Below are positions 51,636 through 59,980 of a stretch of 64,000 nt of DNA, in pieces. The DNA is from Bacteroidales bacterium UBA5197 (lineage in GTDB: Bacteria; Bacteroidota; Bacteroidia; Bacteroidales; Lentimicrobiaceae). The position numbers were made by a program, and so were the translations under genes. Under the pieces are notes generated by a model. It was not told the origin of the DNA, ran no database searches, and saw only the letters and a program-made list of their open reading frames with translations. The stretch's first letter is position 1. Each line of letters begins with the position of its first letter. The stretch is taken from positions 1-64,000 of the forward strand of contig DHVX01000073.1 in assembly GCA_002412885.1 (NCBI GenBank), given 5' to 3'.

Positions 51636-53153
51636 ATGAAAAAATTATTACTCTTAATGGTTGGCCTTGCATTTGTGCTCAGTATAAGTGCGCAAACAGT
51701 CGACAAAAGATGGAACGTTGGACTACACGGCGGAGCCATTCAGTACAATGGAGACCTTGGGAATGCTTTTTATAAGACCGATCAGCCCTTTTACGGATTT
51801 GGCGGCCTGTCGCTGTCCCGATTGTTGGGTAACCGGCTTGATATCTCTCTCCTGATGACCAAAGGTGAAACCGGGTTTAGAGGTGAACAAGGGAGTTTTC
51901 GCCAACAACTTACGACCGGAACCATTAATTTCAGATTAAACCTTATTGGTGCTGATTACTTTGTCAGGCCATATCTGTTTGCAGGTGGCGGGATTATGAT
52001 GTTTGCCAATGCAATGGAAGGCACAAACAACGTTGAAAGATTTGACTTCGCAGCGCCTTCATTTGGAGCCGGTCTTAATCTGCGCTTGGGCAAGGCAGTG
52101 ATCCTGAACCTGCAGGAAACTTTTATGTATTCAACAAGTGATGGGAAAGATGACTTTGTAAAAGGCTCAAATGACTTCTTTTTGCACCACTCAGTCGGAC
52201 TGACCTTTAATTTTGGTCAGAAGAGAGATGCCGACGGCGATGGTGTTGCTGACCGATTGGATAAATGTCCCGACACTCCGGCCGGAGTTGTAGTAGATGC
52301 CGATGGTTGCCCACTTGATGCTGATGGCGACGGTGTTCCTGATTATCTTGACAAATGTGCCAACACTCCTGCCGGCGTAGCAGTTGATCAATTCGGATGT
52401 CCGCTCGATAAAGATAAAGACGGTGTTCCTGATTATCTGGACAAATGCCCAAATACAGAGATTGGTGTTAAGGTAGATGCTGACGGTTGTCCTCTTGACT
52501 CTGACAATGACGGTGTAGCGGATCATCTTGATAAATGTCCGAATACTCCTGCCGGGGTTCAGGTAGATGAATCTGGCTGCCCGCTTGATGAAGATAAAGA
52601 TGGTGTACCTGATTATCTGGATAAATGCCCGCAAACACCTAAGAACGCAACAGTCGATGAATTTGGTTGTACACTCGATACCGATGGTGATGGCGTTCCT
52701 GATTATCTGGATAAATGTCCAACAGTAGCCGGAACAGTTGAGAATCAGGGTTGTCCTGAATTGACAAAAGAGGTGAAAACCCTGTTCCAGAAAGCATTGC
52801 AGGGAATCAAGTTTGATACTGGTAAGTCAACCATCAAACCTGTATCATATCCGATACTTGATGCAGTTGTAAAAGTAATGAATGAGAACCCAACCTATAA
52901 ACTGATCATAGGCGGCCATACCGACAATGTTGGAGGCGAGGCTATGAATATGACGCTTTCGAAAGATCGTGCTGAATCAGTTTCGGTTTACCTGATCGGC
53001 AAAGGCATAAGCCCTGAGCGCATTTCAGCCAGTGGATATGGTTTAACCCAGCCTGTTGATGACAACAGCACTGCTGCTGGTCGTACCCGCAACAGAAGGG
53101 TTGAGCTAAGCGTTGAGTTTATTGAAAAGGTAATAGTTCCTGTGAAAAACTAA
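51636..53153 (+). CDS. OmpA-family outer-membrane protein with thrombospondin type-3 repeats
   Basis: A 505-residue protein: signal peptide 1-20 (ending ISAQ), an N-terminal beta-barrel of about 175 residues, six Asp-rich TSP3 repeats from residue 198, and a C-terminal OmpA peptidoglycan-binding domain (GGHTDNVG near 427, NRRVELSVEF). The repeat unit of 30 residues has the calcium-binding pattern DxDxDGVxDxLDxC followed by GCPL. It links outer membrane and cell wall. The gene ends with a strong terminator. Confidence 0.95.
   Translation: MKKLLLLMVGLAFVLSISAQTVDKRWNVGLHGGAIQYNGDLGNAFYKTDQPFYGFGGLSLSRLLGNRLDISLLMTKGETGFRGEQGSFRQQLTTGTINFRLNLIGADYFVRPYLFAGGGIMMFANAMEGTNNVERFDFAAPSFGAGLNLRLGKAVILNLQETFMYSTSDGKDDFVKGSNDFFLHHSVGLTFNFGQKRDADGDGVADRLDKCPDTPAGVVVDADGCPLDADGDGVPDYLDKCANTPAGVAVDQFGCPLDKDKDGVPDYLDKCPNTEIGVKVDADGCPLDSDNDGVADHLDKCPNTPAGVQVDESGCPLDEDKDGVPDYLDKCPQTPKNATVDEFGCTLDTDGDGVPDYLDKCPTVAGTVENQGCPELTKEVKTLFQKALQGIKFDTGKSTIKPVSYPILDAVVKVMNENPTYKLIIGGHTDNVGGEAMNMTLSKDRAESVSVYLIGKGISPERISASGYGLTQPVDDNSTAAGRTRNRRVELSVEFIEKVIVPVKN
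52227..52766 (+). repeat. Six 90-bp coding repeats (TSP3 units)
   Basis: Five full units and one shortened unit, each starting with GAT for the first Asp (52227, 52317, 52407, 52497, 52587, 52677). Units differ at the DNA level, so the array is old rather than recently expanded. It encodes the calcium-binding TSP3 stalk. Confidence 0.85.
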
Positions 53154-53174
53154 TCAATCTGGTGTGCTTGCAAA

Positions 53175-53207
53175 GAGGTTGTTCTGTAATGGAACAGCCT
53201 CTTTTTT
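53175..53207 (+). terminator. Rho-independent terminator after the OmpA/TSP3 gene
   Basis: GAGGTTGTTC (53175-53184) pairs with GAACAGCCTC (53192-53201) with one T-G wobble and a 7-base loop, then TTTTTT. Confidence 0.88.
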
Positions 53208-53344
53208 CGTTAAAGGAGTTATTTTTGAAAGTATGGTGAATCAAGGAAATATATAAGGATTGCCCATAATTGTGTAATAGTTTCAGGAACTAAAATGATC
53301 AATTTTGCAGCAAGAATTCAGTCACAATTTAATTTTTTTTAGCG

Positions 53345-53542
53345 ATGAAAACTTCAGACATAAAGAAAATAATGATTTCAAGATTTCGTAGTTTCAGGTC
53401 GCAGCCTGAAACTTTGCCCGATAATGAGCGGATATATGCCGAAGGAAAGAATAAGGCCGGATTTGAAAAACTTCAACTCAGAATGGGAAAGAGCCAGGAA
53501 GAAATGCACCGTATTATTGCTGCATTGAACAACTCACTATAA
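53345..53542 (+). CDS. Small protein of unknown function (65 residues)
   Basis: A basic, probably helical protein with a good ATG and in-frame stop. Charged, Lys-rich N-terminal half, then EGKNKAGFEKLQLRMGKSQE and a C-terminal helix. No domain is recognised. Composition is normal, and the ORF sits between a terminator and a DUF5661 gene. It might be nucleic-acid associated given its charge, but that is speculation. Confidence 0.5.
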   Translation: MKTSDIKKIMISRFRSFRSQPETLPDNERIYAEGKNKAGFEKLQLRMGKSQEEMHRIIAALNNSL

Positions 53543-53641
53543 GCTGTAAAACTTCGATTTTTCTGACACCCCGGGAAATCGGTGTGGCACAGAATCCGGC
53601 TTGACAGTAAATCGTCAAGCAAAAAATCAATAAACATTAAA

Positions 53642-53911
53642 ATGAAAAAATTGAAATTGAATGATGCCAGAAAGGTTGGAGAAGATCTTGGTATTGATTG
53701 GAATCAGATAAGCCTTGAAGAGTTTGCCTTGGGGATAAATGTCGAATTTGAGCATGGAACAAGATTTAAGGAAACCAATATTACCGATGATGATAAAATG
53801 ATGACAGGGCAAATTGCCTGGGCCCATTTAAAGGAATTTCCGGATTACTATAGCCGTCTTAAAAAAATGGAGGAACAAGCTGCTCAATTCTGGGAAAATA
53901 ATAAGAAGTAA
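53642..53911 (+). CDS. DUF5661-like protein
   Basis: An 89-residue protein. The pattern LGIDWNQISLEEFALGINVE, EHG, then IAWAHLKEFPDYYSRLKKME matches the DUF5661 family, with conserved His residues in EHG and AHL. The function is unknown. The ATG at 53642 is preferred over the upstream start, which adds 20 basic residues not typical of the family. Confidence 0.75.
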   Translation: MKKLKLNDARKVGEDLGIDWNQISLEEFALGINVEFEHGTRFKETNITDDDKMMTGQIAWAHLKEFPDYYSRLKKMEEQAAQFWENNKK

Positions 53912-54126
53912 TTAATGATTGACATATTTTTTATGACACATGCCATCATCATATCAAATCAATCATGGTGAAAGAAAATGTGTGAATCATGTAAGCTATA
54001 TTTTGAATTATATAACGCCCAAAGATAGCAAGCGGTGCACCTTTGTGTTGAAATAAACCTGTCAGTCATCCTGATTTGCCGGCCAGTTTCAAGGATTACA
54101 TTGATTCCTCCAAATAATATGAACTG

Positions 54127-54921
54127 GTGAATGCCGCCCGAAATAAAAAAATTCTTTTATCTGAAGGGCTCGATGAGTTCTTTTCCAGTGTCTATAAAGC
54201 CTATCGGTTCGTTGGTCAGTATTTCAGACAGGCTTTTAAACCTCCCTACCATTTTTCCGAGGTCGTTAACCAGATTTTTGAGATAGGCCTTAGGTCGCTC
54301 TCACTGATAACCTTAACGGGATTCATTATCGGGATAGTCTTTACCAAGCAATCGCGCCCATCGCTGGAAGATTTTGGGGCCACATCCTGGTTGCCTTCGC
54401 TGATAGGTATTGCTATTGTTAAAGCTTTGGGGCCACTCGTAACCGCTTTGATCTGTGCCGGTAAGGTAGGCTCGGGCATCGGGGCAGAACTCGGATCGAT
54501 GAAAGTAACCGAGCAGATTGATGCAATGGAGGTCTCCGCCATCAACCCCTTCAAGTACCTGGTGGTTACCAGAGTAACCGCAACCATGATTGCCATTCCC
54601 ATTCTTTCCTTCTATTGCATACTGGTCGGATTACTAGGGTCATATGTAAATGTCCGCGCTGAAGAAGCGACCAGTTTTATCAGCTTTTTCAAGAACTCAT
54701 TTTCTACCATCCATTTTCTGGATTTATTCACCTCCGTGGCAAAGTCAATCATTTTTGGATTCACGATCGGAATTGTAGGAACCTATAAAGGCTACTATGC
54801 AACCTCCGGAACCCGTGGAGTAGGCAAAGCTGCCAACCAGGCGGTGGTCATGGCGATGTTTCTGATCTTTATTGAAGAAGTCATGGTGGTTCAGATTTCA
54901 AACTGGATAAGATATTTTTAG
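54127..54921 (+). CDS. mlaE: MlaE-type ABC transporter permease (MCE system)
   Basis: A 264-residue inner-membrane protein with five or so helices. The MlaE signature is seen in GKVGSGIGAELGSMKVTEQID near residues 116-136, and TRVTATMIAIPIL follows. It is read from a GTG at 54127. It works with the ATPase and MCE-domain protein downstream (gaps of 2 and 3 bases), moving phospholipids between membranes. Confidence 0.92.
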   Translation: MNAARNKKILLSEGLDEFFSSVYKAYRFVGQYFRQAFKPPYHFSEVVNQIFEIGLRSLSLITLTGFIIGIVFTKQSRPSLEDFGATSWLPSLIGIAIVKALGPLVTALICAGKVGSGIGAELGSMKVTEQIDAMEVSAINPFKYLVVTRVTATMIAIPILSFYCILVGLLGSYVNVRAEEATSFISFFKNSFSTIHFLDLFTSVAKSIIFGFTIGIVGTYKGYYATSGTRGVGKAANQAVVMAMFLIFIEEVMVVQISNWIRYF

Positions 54922-54923
54922 TT

Positions 54924-55703
54924 ATGGAAAACCGATCATCAATGGATATCATCAGGGCTGAAGAACCAGTCATTTACATCAGAGATTTGTATAAATCGTT
55001 TGGGGGGCTTGATGTATTAAAAGGGGTGAACCTTTCTGTTTTCAAAGGCGAAAACGTCGCGGTGCTGGGCAAGTCGGGAAGCGGAAAATCTGTTATGATC
55101 AGAATTCTGGTTGGTTTACTCAAATTGGATAAAGGTGAAGTTACCGTGCTGGGGCATCATGTGGATACCCTGGCAGAACAAGAATTAAATGCATTGCGCC
55201 TTCGCATAGGCTTCTCGTTTCAAAACAGCGCCTTGTACGACAGCATGAGTATTCGCCAGAATCTTGAGTTTCCGCTTAAGATGAATCGTAAAAACATCAG
55301 CAGACAGGAAATTGACAAATCGGTATCCGAAGTTCTTGAAGCCGTTGGATTAACCGATAAAATTGACCATATGCCCGCCGATCTTTCAGGAGGGCAGCGA
55401 AAAAGAATCGGCATCGCACGTACTTTAATACTCAGGCCTGAAATAATGTTGTACGACGAACCGACTTCAGGACTGGATCCCATCACAAGCAGCGAGATAA
55501 ATAAACTCATAAACCTTGTGCAGGAGGAATACAACACCAGTTCCATCATCATTACCCACGATCTGACCTGCGCAAGAGAAACAGGCGACAGAGTAGCCAT
55601 GTTTGTGGATGGCAGGTTCACCAGCATCGGAAAATTTGAAGAAGTTTTTATTGATTCCGACGAGCAAGCTAAAAGTTTTTACGATTACAATTTTATAAAA
55701 TAA
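54924..55703 (+). CDS. mlaF: MlaF-type ABC transporter ATP-binding protein
   Basis: A 259-residue ATPase. Walker A GKSGSGKS, signature LSGGQRKR, and Walker B with IMLYDEPTSGLDP are complete, and ITHDL provides the switch His. It starts two bases after the permease gene and its stop is three bases before the MCE gene, so the three form one transcript. Confidence 0.95.
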   Translation: MENRSSMDIIRAEEPVIYIRDLYKSFGGLDVLKGVNLSVFKGENVAVLGKSGSGKSVMIRILVGLLKLDKGEVTVLGHHVDTLAEQELNALRLRIGFSFQNSALYDSMSIRQNLEFPLKMNRKNISRQEIDKSVSEVLEAVGLTDKIDHMPADLSGGQRKRIGIARTLILRPEIMLYDEPTSGLDPITSSEINKLINLVQEEYNTSSIIITHDLTCARETGDRVAMFVDGRFTSIGKFEEVFIDSDEQAKSFYDYNFIK

Positions 55704-55706
55704 GTC

Positions 55707-56681
55707 ATGAGCAAAACAGCCAATAAACGACCAGTTATCGTAGGAATATTTGTTTTTGCAGGACTCCTGTTCCTGCTGGCAGGCGTTCTGGTAATAGGAA
55801 ATCTGAGTCAGACCTTTGTCAGGAAAATAAAAGTAGTTACACTCTTTGATGATGTGAGCGGCCTGCAGGTCGGCAACAATGTCTGGTTTTCAGGTGTAAA
55901 AATTGGCTCAATCATTGACCTTGAATTCTATGCGCAAACCAAGGTGAAAGTAGTCATGAAAATTGAAGAAAAAGCGCAACAGTATATCCGTAAAGATGCA
56001 TTTGTCAAACTGAGTACCGACGGACTTATAGGGAACAGAATTCTGATTATTTATGGAGGCTCCTCCAAATCGCCGCAGGTGCGGGAAGGAGATACGCTCA
56101 ATGTTGAAAAGACATTCACGTCCGAAGACATGATCAATACGCTTCAGGAAAACAACAAGAACTTTCTCGCCATTACCAACGATTTTAAGGTAATCAGCGC
56201 CAGAATGGCCAAAGGAGAAGGAACAGTCGGTAAATTGTTGAGCGATAACTCCGTTTATACCCAACTTGAAGCTACCACCCTTTCATTGCAGCAGGCTTCA
56301 GACAAAGCACAAAAACTGATCAGTTCATTGACTACCTTCAGCGAAGGACTCAATAAAAAGGGTACACTTGCAAATGAGCTGACCACTGATACTGTTGTCT
56401 TCAATTCCCTGAAAATATCTGTTTTGCAATTGCAGCAAATATCAGATACTGCGGCTGTTTTTGTGAACCATTTAAAAAAAGCAGCCGGCAATCCGAATAC
56501 GGCCATTGGCGTGCTCATGCACGATGAGGAGTCGGGAGCTCGCATCAAAGAAACGATTAAGAATCTGGAAGCCGGCTCTCAGAAACTCGACGAGGATTTA
56601 AAAGCAATTCAGAGCAACTTTTTGCTCAGAGGCTATTTCAAAAAGCTGGAAAAGGATAAAAAAAATGATCAGGAGAATTAA
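55707..56681 (+). CDS. mlaD: MlaD/MCE-domain protein
   Basis: A 324-residue protein with an N-terminal helix (about residues 9-29) and one MCE domain (about 38-118, with VWFSGVKIGSI and STDGLIGNRILIIYGG). The remaining 200 residues are helical, heptad-like (LEATTLSLQQASDKAQKL), consistent with a periplasmic needle or hexameric ring. It is the substrate-binding part of the lipid transporter. Confidence 0.92.
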   Translation: MSKTANKRPVIVGIFVFAGLLFLLAGVLVIGNLSQTFVRKIKVVTLFDDVSGLQVGNNVWFSGVKIGSIIDLEFYAQTKVKVVMKIEEKAQQYIRKDAFVKLSTDGLIGNRILIIYGGSSKSPQVREGDTLNVEKTFTSEDMINTLQENNKNFLAITNDFKVISARMAKGEGTVGKLLSDNSVYTQLEATTLSLQQASDKAQKLISSLTTFSEGLNKKGTLANELTTDTVVFNSLKISVLQLQQISDTAAVFVNHLKKAAGNPNTAIGVLMHDEESGARIKETIKNLEAGSQKLDEDLKAIQSNFLLRGYFKKLEKDKKNDQEN

Positions 56682-56688
56682 TTGAAAT

Positions 56689-56931
56689 ATGAATCTTCAA
56701 AATACAGAAACCATGACGACCGATAGTACAAACAAGGACCGGCAAAATGTTGGTGACGGGAAACATATCACTGAATCAAACCCGCCTGATGCCGGGTTTA
56801 ACAACCAAAAAGGCGGTGATCCTTATGGTAGCATTTATCAATGTCCGTCAAAATGTGAAGGAAGTGTATCCTATGACCAGCCGCTTAATTGCCCGGTTTG
56901 CAATGAAAAATTGATTTTGGTAGTTTCGTAA
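56689..56931 (+). CDS. Small protein with a CxxxC...CxxC metal-binding motif (HMBD-like)
   Basis: An 80-residue protein. The first 45 residues are polar and disordered. Then IYQCPSKCEG and NCPVCNEKLILV place Cys at 52, 56, 68 and 71. The arrangement resembles heavy-metal-binding domains (YxCPMHP...CPxCGM) found beside copper transporters, with Asn in place of Gly in the second knuckle. It starts eight bases after mlaD. Metal binding is inferred from cysteine spacing. Confidence 0.7.
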   Translation: MNLQNTETMTTDSTNKDRQNVGDGKHITESNPPDAGFNNQKGGDPYGSIYQCPSKCEGSVSYDQPLNCPVCNEKLILVVS

Positions 56932-56952
56932 TAAACAGAAGGAGAAAAAGTT

Positions 56953-57069
56953 ATGATGAATTTATTGCAGGTACAAGGTTGGGGAATAGGAATGGGATAT
57001 GGCGTAGTGCTTATTCTGGCCGTTCTGGTAATTATTGTCGGGGTTTATTATAAAATCCGGAAGAAATAA
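56953..57069 (+). CDS. Tiny single-helix membrane protein (38 residues)
   Basis: ATG at 56953, 21 bases after the preceding stop, encodes 38 residues: a short N-terminus with Gly/Trp, one strongly hydrophobic helix (VVLILAVLVIIVGVYY), and a basic end KIRKK. Its last 38 bases overlap, on the opposite strand, the end of the arsenic-operon rhodanese gene. Clean architecture supports a real small gene; no family is recognised. Confidence 0.5.
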   Translation: MMNLLQVQGWGIGMGYGVVLILAVLVIIVGVYYKIRKK

Positions 57070-57481
57070 TTCCTGACTTAGAATCAATTTTTTTTGCCCG
57101 TTTCTTCAACTGGCACATGCATGAACCAGTCATTCTTTCTCTGATGTCGGTACAAACAGGCAAGCCAAGCCTTTCCCAGTCGATTAACCCGCCTGCAAGA
57201 TTTCCTGCTTTAGAAAATCCTGCATCAATAAGTATCTGTGCCGCTTTTTTGCTGTTAATGCCAGCAGAATCTGCGCAAATATAAAAAACTTCGTGTGGTA
57301 AACCGCTGGCTTTTTCTGCCAAATCACTAAAAGGAATCTGAAGCACACGGGGAACATCAATACATTTGAAACCCTGCAGGTATTCATCCCTGATATCCAA
57401 TAGCACAGCATCACCGGATTGAAGCAGTTCAAATGCTTCGTGCGAACTAAAGTGTCTGATTTGGTTTTCCATAGATTCCAC
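57032..57481 (-). CDS. Rhodanese-like sulfurtransferase at the end of the ars operon
   Basis: A 149-residue protein with VLLDIRDEYLQGF and the active-site loop YICADSAG, giving catalytic Cys69 by position. A tail after residue 117 contains CMC and is basic. It is ten bases from the ACR3 gene and read in the same direction. Rhodaneses of this kind occur with arsenic genes and may handle sulfane sulfur or thiol redox. Its 3' end overlaps a small opposite-strand gene. Confidence 0.82.
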   Translation of the reverse strand: MESMENQIRHFSSHEAFELLQSGDAVLLDIRDEYLQGFKCIDVPRVLQIPFSDLAEKASGLPHEVFYICADSAGINSKKAAQILIDAGFSKAGNLAGGLIDWERLGLPVCTDIRERMTGSCMCQLKKRAKKIDSKSGIISSGFYNKPRQ

Positions 57482-57490
57482 TTTCCATTC

Positions 57491-58534
57491 TTAATTTCCT
57501 TCAAATTTATAGCTTGTTTTGTTGGCTATTTTAACAAGCGTAAGCATTACAGGGACTTCCACCAACACGCCAACCACAGTTACCAGGGTTGCGCCTGAAT
57601 TCAATCCGAAGAGAACAATGGCTACTGCAACCGAAAGTTCGAAAAAGTTACTGGCGCCAATCAAAGCTGCAGGTGCAGCAATGCAATGCGGAAGTTTCCA
57701 TTTTTCTGCCCAGAAGTATGCAATGTAGAAGATCAGAAAAGTCTGTAAGATCAGCGGAACAGCAATCAGCGCAATATTGAGCGGACTCTGAAGAATTTTA
57801 TCTCCCTGAAATGAGAAAATGATGATCAGCGTCAGCAACAAGCCGATAATGGTGGTACCGGTAAATTTTTTGATAAATATCTTGTCGAAATATTCCTGGC
57901 CTTTGTGCCTGATAATACTGCGCCGGGTTATCATGGCAAGAACTAAGGGTATAACGACAAAAAGGACGACAGAAAGTATCAGTGTGTTCCATGGGATGGC
58001 AATGCCGCTTATTCCCAACAGGAGAGTAACAATGGGAATAAATGCAATCAGTATAATAAGGTCATTTACAGCTACCTGAACCAATGTATATGACGGATCG
58101 CCTTTGGTTAAATGGCTCCAGACAAACACCATAGCAGTGCAGGGCGCAGCGCCCAGGAGAACAGCTCCGGCAAGATATTCCTTCGCTAAATCGGGCGGAA
58201 TGATTGCCTTGAAAATCACATAAAAAAACAGCCATGCAATGCCAAACATGGTAAATGGTTTGATCAGCCAGTTTACCGTAAGCGTAACAGTAAGGCCTTT
58301 GGGCATTTTTACCGCATTGGCAACGCTTGCAAAGTCAATTTTCAGCATCATGGGAAAAATCATGATCCAGATAAGAATTGCAATTGGAATTGAAACATTG
58401 GCATATTCAAACTTTCCAAGAGTTTCGGGAATAACCGGCAATAATTTGCCCAGTGCAATGCCTGCAATGATGCATGCTGCGACCCAAATACTCAGGTAGC
58501 GATCAAAAAACGACATTCCTTGAATTTTGCTCAT
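57491..58534 (-). CDS. ACR3-family arsenite efflux permease
   Basis: Exports arsenite using the proton gradient. The 347 residues form about ten helices. The essential Cys is Cys132 in GAAPCTAMVFVW, the family hallmark. The C-terminal SNFFELSVAVAIVLFGLNSG region is also conserved. It follows arsM with a 164-base gap that holds repeats, so it may be read from the same transcript or a second promoter. Confidence 0.95.
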   Translation of the reverse strand: MSKIQGMSFFDRYLSIWVAACIIAGIALGKLLPVIPETLGKFEYANVSIPIAILIWIMIFPMMLKIDFASVANAVKMPKGLTVTLTVNWLIKPFTMFGIAWLFFYVIFKAIIPPDLAKEYLAGAVLLGAAPCTAMVFVWSHLTKGDPSYTLVQVAVNDLIILIAFIPIVTLLLGISGIAIPWNTLILSVVLFVVIPLVLAMITRRSIIRHKGQEYFDKIFIKKFTGTTIIGLLLTLIIIFSFQGDKILQSPLNIALIAVPLILQTFLIFYIAYFWAEKWKLPHCIAAPAALIGASNFFELSVAVAIVLFGLNSGATLVTVVGVLVEVPVMLTLVKIANKTSYKFEGN

Positions 58535-58542
58535 ATTTTTTT

Positions 58543-58660
58543 AATTTGAAGATGATTCAATTTGACAATTTGAAGATGAAAAAATTTAAAAATGAGGTAA
58601 TTTGAAAATTTGAAGATGAAGCAATTTGGCAACCTCAACCTCAACCTCAACCTCAATCCC
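58543..58660. repeat. Repeat-rich spacer between arsM and the ACR3 gene
   Basis: AATTTGAAGATGA occurs three times (58543-58555, 58567-58579, 58607-58619), with related AATTTGAAAATT pieces between. A tandem run of AACCTC, four exact units, spans 58631-58654. This A/T-rich low-complexity spacer holds no gene. Confidence 0.75.
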
Positions 58661-58698
58661 AAATCCGTTACTTATCAGATAATGATCCTATTAACCAA

Positions 58699-59541
58699 TC
58701 AGCAATTGCAGTTGCAACCACAGCCTTGAAATTTGTCTGGTTTTTCAGCGTAAACAGTAATGCTGTATATGCCTGTTCCAGAAGTTTTGAAACTGTCAAG
58801 TTCTTCCTGATTAAGGTAGTTGAGCAGAATTTCATCGGGAATTGAGATAATTTTCTCTTTTTGTACTTTTATATTTTCCAGCCCGCAGTTTTCAATGATT
58901 TGAAGGTAGTCGTTTATCTGAATTGCTCCAGAAACACAACCGGCATACATTTCAGCTGCCTGTTTCAGGTTCAATGGCAAATCACCTCTGAGCACTACAT
59001 CTGACACTGAAATATGTCCGCCGGGTTTCAGCACCCTGAAAATTTCACTGAAAGCTTTCAACTTATCCGGAACAAGGTTAAGCACACAGTTGCTGACAAT
59101 GACATCGGCTTTGTTGGCAGTTACCGGCATTTTTTCGATATCGCCATAGCGGAACTCCACATTGTTGAAACCGAGTTTTTCGGCATTGTTCCTTGCTTTA
59201 TCAATCATGGCTTCGGTGAAGTCAATCCCGATAACCTTTCCCGTTTCACCAACCAGTGAGCGGGCCACAAAGCAATCGTTACCCGCACCGGAGCCAAGAT
59301 CAATTACCGTGTCACCGGGTTTTATCTGTGCAAACTCAGTCGGTATTCCGCATCCCAGGCCCAGATCGGCCTCGGGATTATAGCCTTCAAGTTTTTCGTA
59401 GTTCTCGCTGAAGATGGTATAATCCACATCTCCACAGCATCCGGTAGCCCCACAGCAGGAAGCTTCATTTTCCTGTCTGGATTGCAGGGCGATTTCAGCG
59501 TATTTTTCTTTAACGATGCTCTTCAATTCTTCGTTTTTCAT
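58699..59541 (-). CDS. arsM: Arsenite S-adenosylmethionine methyltransferase
   Basis: Methylates arsenite to mono- and dimethyl forms. The 280 residues include the SAM loop LGSGAGNDC, and the Cys positions expected for As(III) binding: Cys64 (GLGCGIP), Cys152 (SNCVLNL) and Cys202 (YAGCVSGA). N-terminal CC pairs at 29-30 and 35-36 and a C-terminal CGCNCNC tail add thiols. Its start overlaps the end of arsC by four bases. Confidence 0.95.
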   Translation of the reverse strand: MKNEELKSIVKEKYAEIALQSRQENEASCCGATGCCGDVDYTIFSENYEKLEGYNPEADLGLGCGIPTEFAQIKPGDTVIDLGSGAGNDCFVARSLVGETGKVIGIDFTEAMIDKARNNAEKLGFNNVEFRYGDIEKMPVTANKADVIVSNCVLNLVPDKLKAFSEIFRVLKPGGHISVSDVVLRGDLPLNLKQAAEMYAGCVSGAIQINDYLQIIENCGLENIKVQKEKIISIPDEILLNYLNQEELDSFKTSGTGIYSITVYAEKPDKFQGCGCNCNC

Positions 59542-59963
59542 ATTCCCTGTTTTATTTGTTCTTTGTAAAATTTCCAGAATCCTTCTTTAATCTCATCGCG
59601 CACCCTGATATATTCGCTTTGAATAAATTCATCAGTTCCAATGGCAAACGTAGGATCATCAAACCCAATATGTAAACGGTGTTTTACATTGCCAAAGAAT
59701 GCCGGACAGGTTTCATTGGCTCCACCGCAAACAGTAATTACATAATCCCATTCTTCGCCCAGATAGATATCTACTGAGTCGGAGGTGTGATGACTGATGT
59801 CGATGCCAATTTCTTTCATCACCTTCACGGCTTGGGGATTGAGCCTTCCCGAAGCTTCGGTGCCGGCTGAATGAACAGTCAGGGTTGAATCAAAAGATTG
59901 CAGAAAGCCGTGGGCCATCTGAGAGCGGCATGAATTGCCGGTACAAAGGATTAGAATTTTCAT
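59538..59963 (-). CDS. arsC: Arsenate reductase, low-molecular-weight phosphatase type (thioredoxin-coupled)
   Basis: Reduces arsenate to arsenite. The 141-residue protein has the P-loop CTGNSCRS (Cys7, Cys12) and TVCGGANETC (Cys79, Cys86), the redox Cys of the S. aureus pI258 type. It lies 17 bases downstream of arsR. Confidence 0.93.
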   Translation of the reverse strand: MKILILCTGNSCRSQMAHGFLQSFDSTLTVHSAGTEASGRLNPQAVKVMKEIGIDISHHTSDSVDIYLGEEWDYVITVCGGANETCPAFFGNVKHRLHIGFDDPTFAIGTDEFIQSEYIRVRDEIKEGFWKFYKEQIKQGI

Positions 59964-59980
59964 TGTAAGTTTTTTTGATT

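Noticed and set aside
52191..52634. Long minus-strand frame opposite the OmpA/TSP3 gene
   Set aside because: It is the antisense of the Asp-rich repeats; the repetitive IRNT/FIKM pattern comes only from the TSP3 units.
52227..52766. Regular repeats that could suggest a CRISPR array
   Set aside because: The 90-bp units are in frame and encode the TSP3 motif; there are no unique spacers between identical repeats.
53915..53966. Inverted repeat ATGATTGA/TCAATCAT before mlaE
   Set aside because: Arms of 8 bases with a 36-base loop are within chance in A/T-rich sequence.
54246..54602. 118-codon minus-strand frame inside mlaE
   Set aside because: Shadow frame; mlaE motifs on the plus strand are intact.
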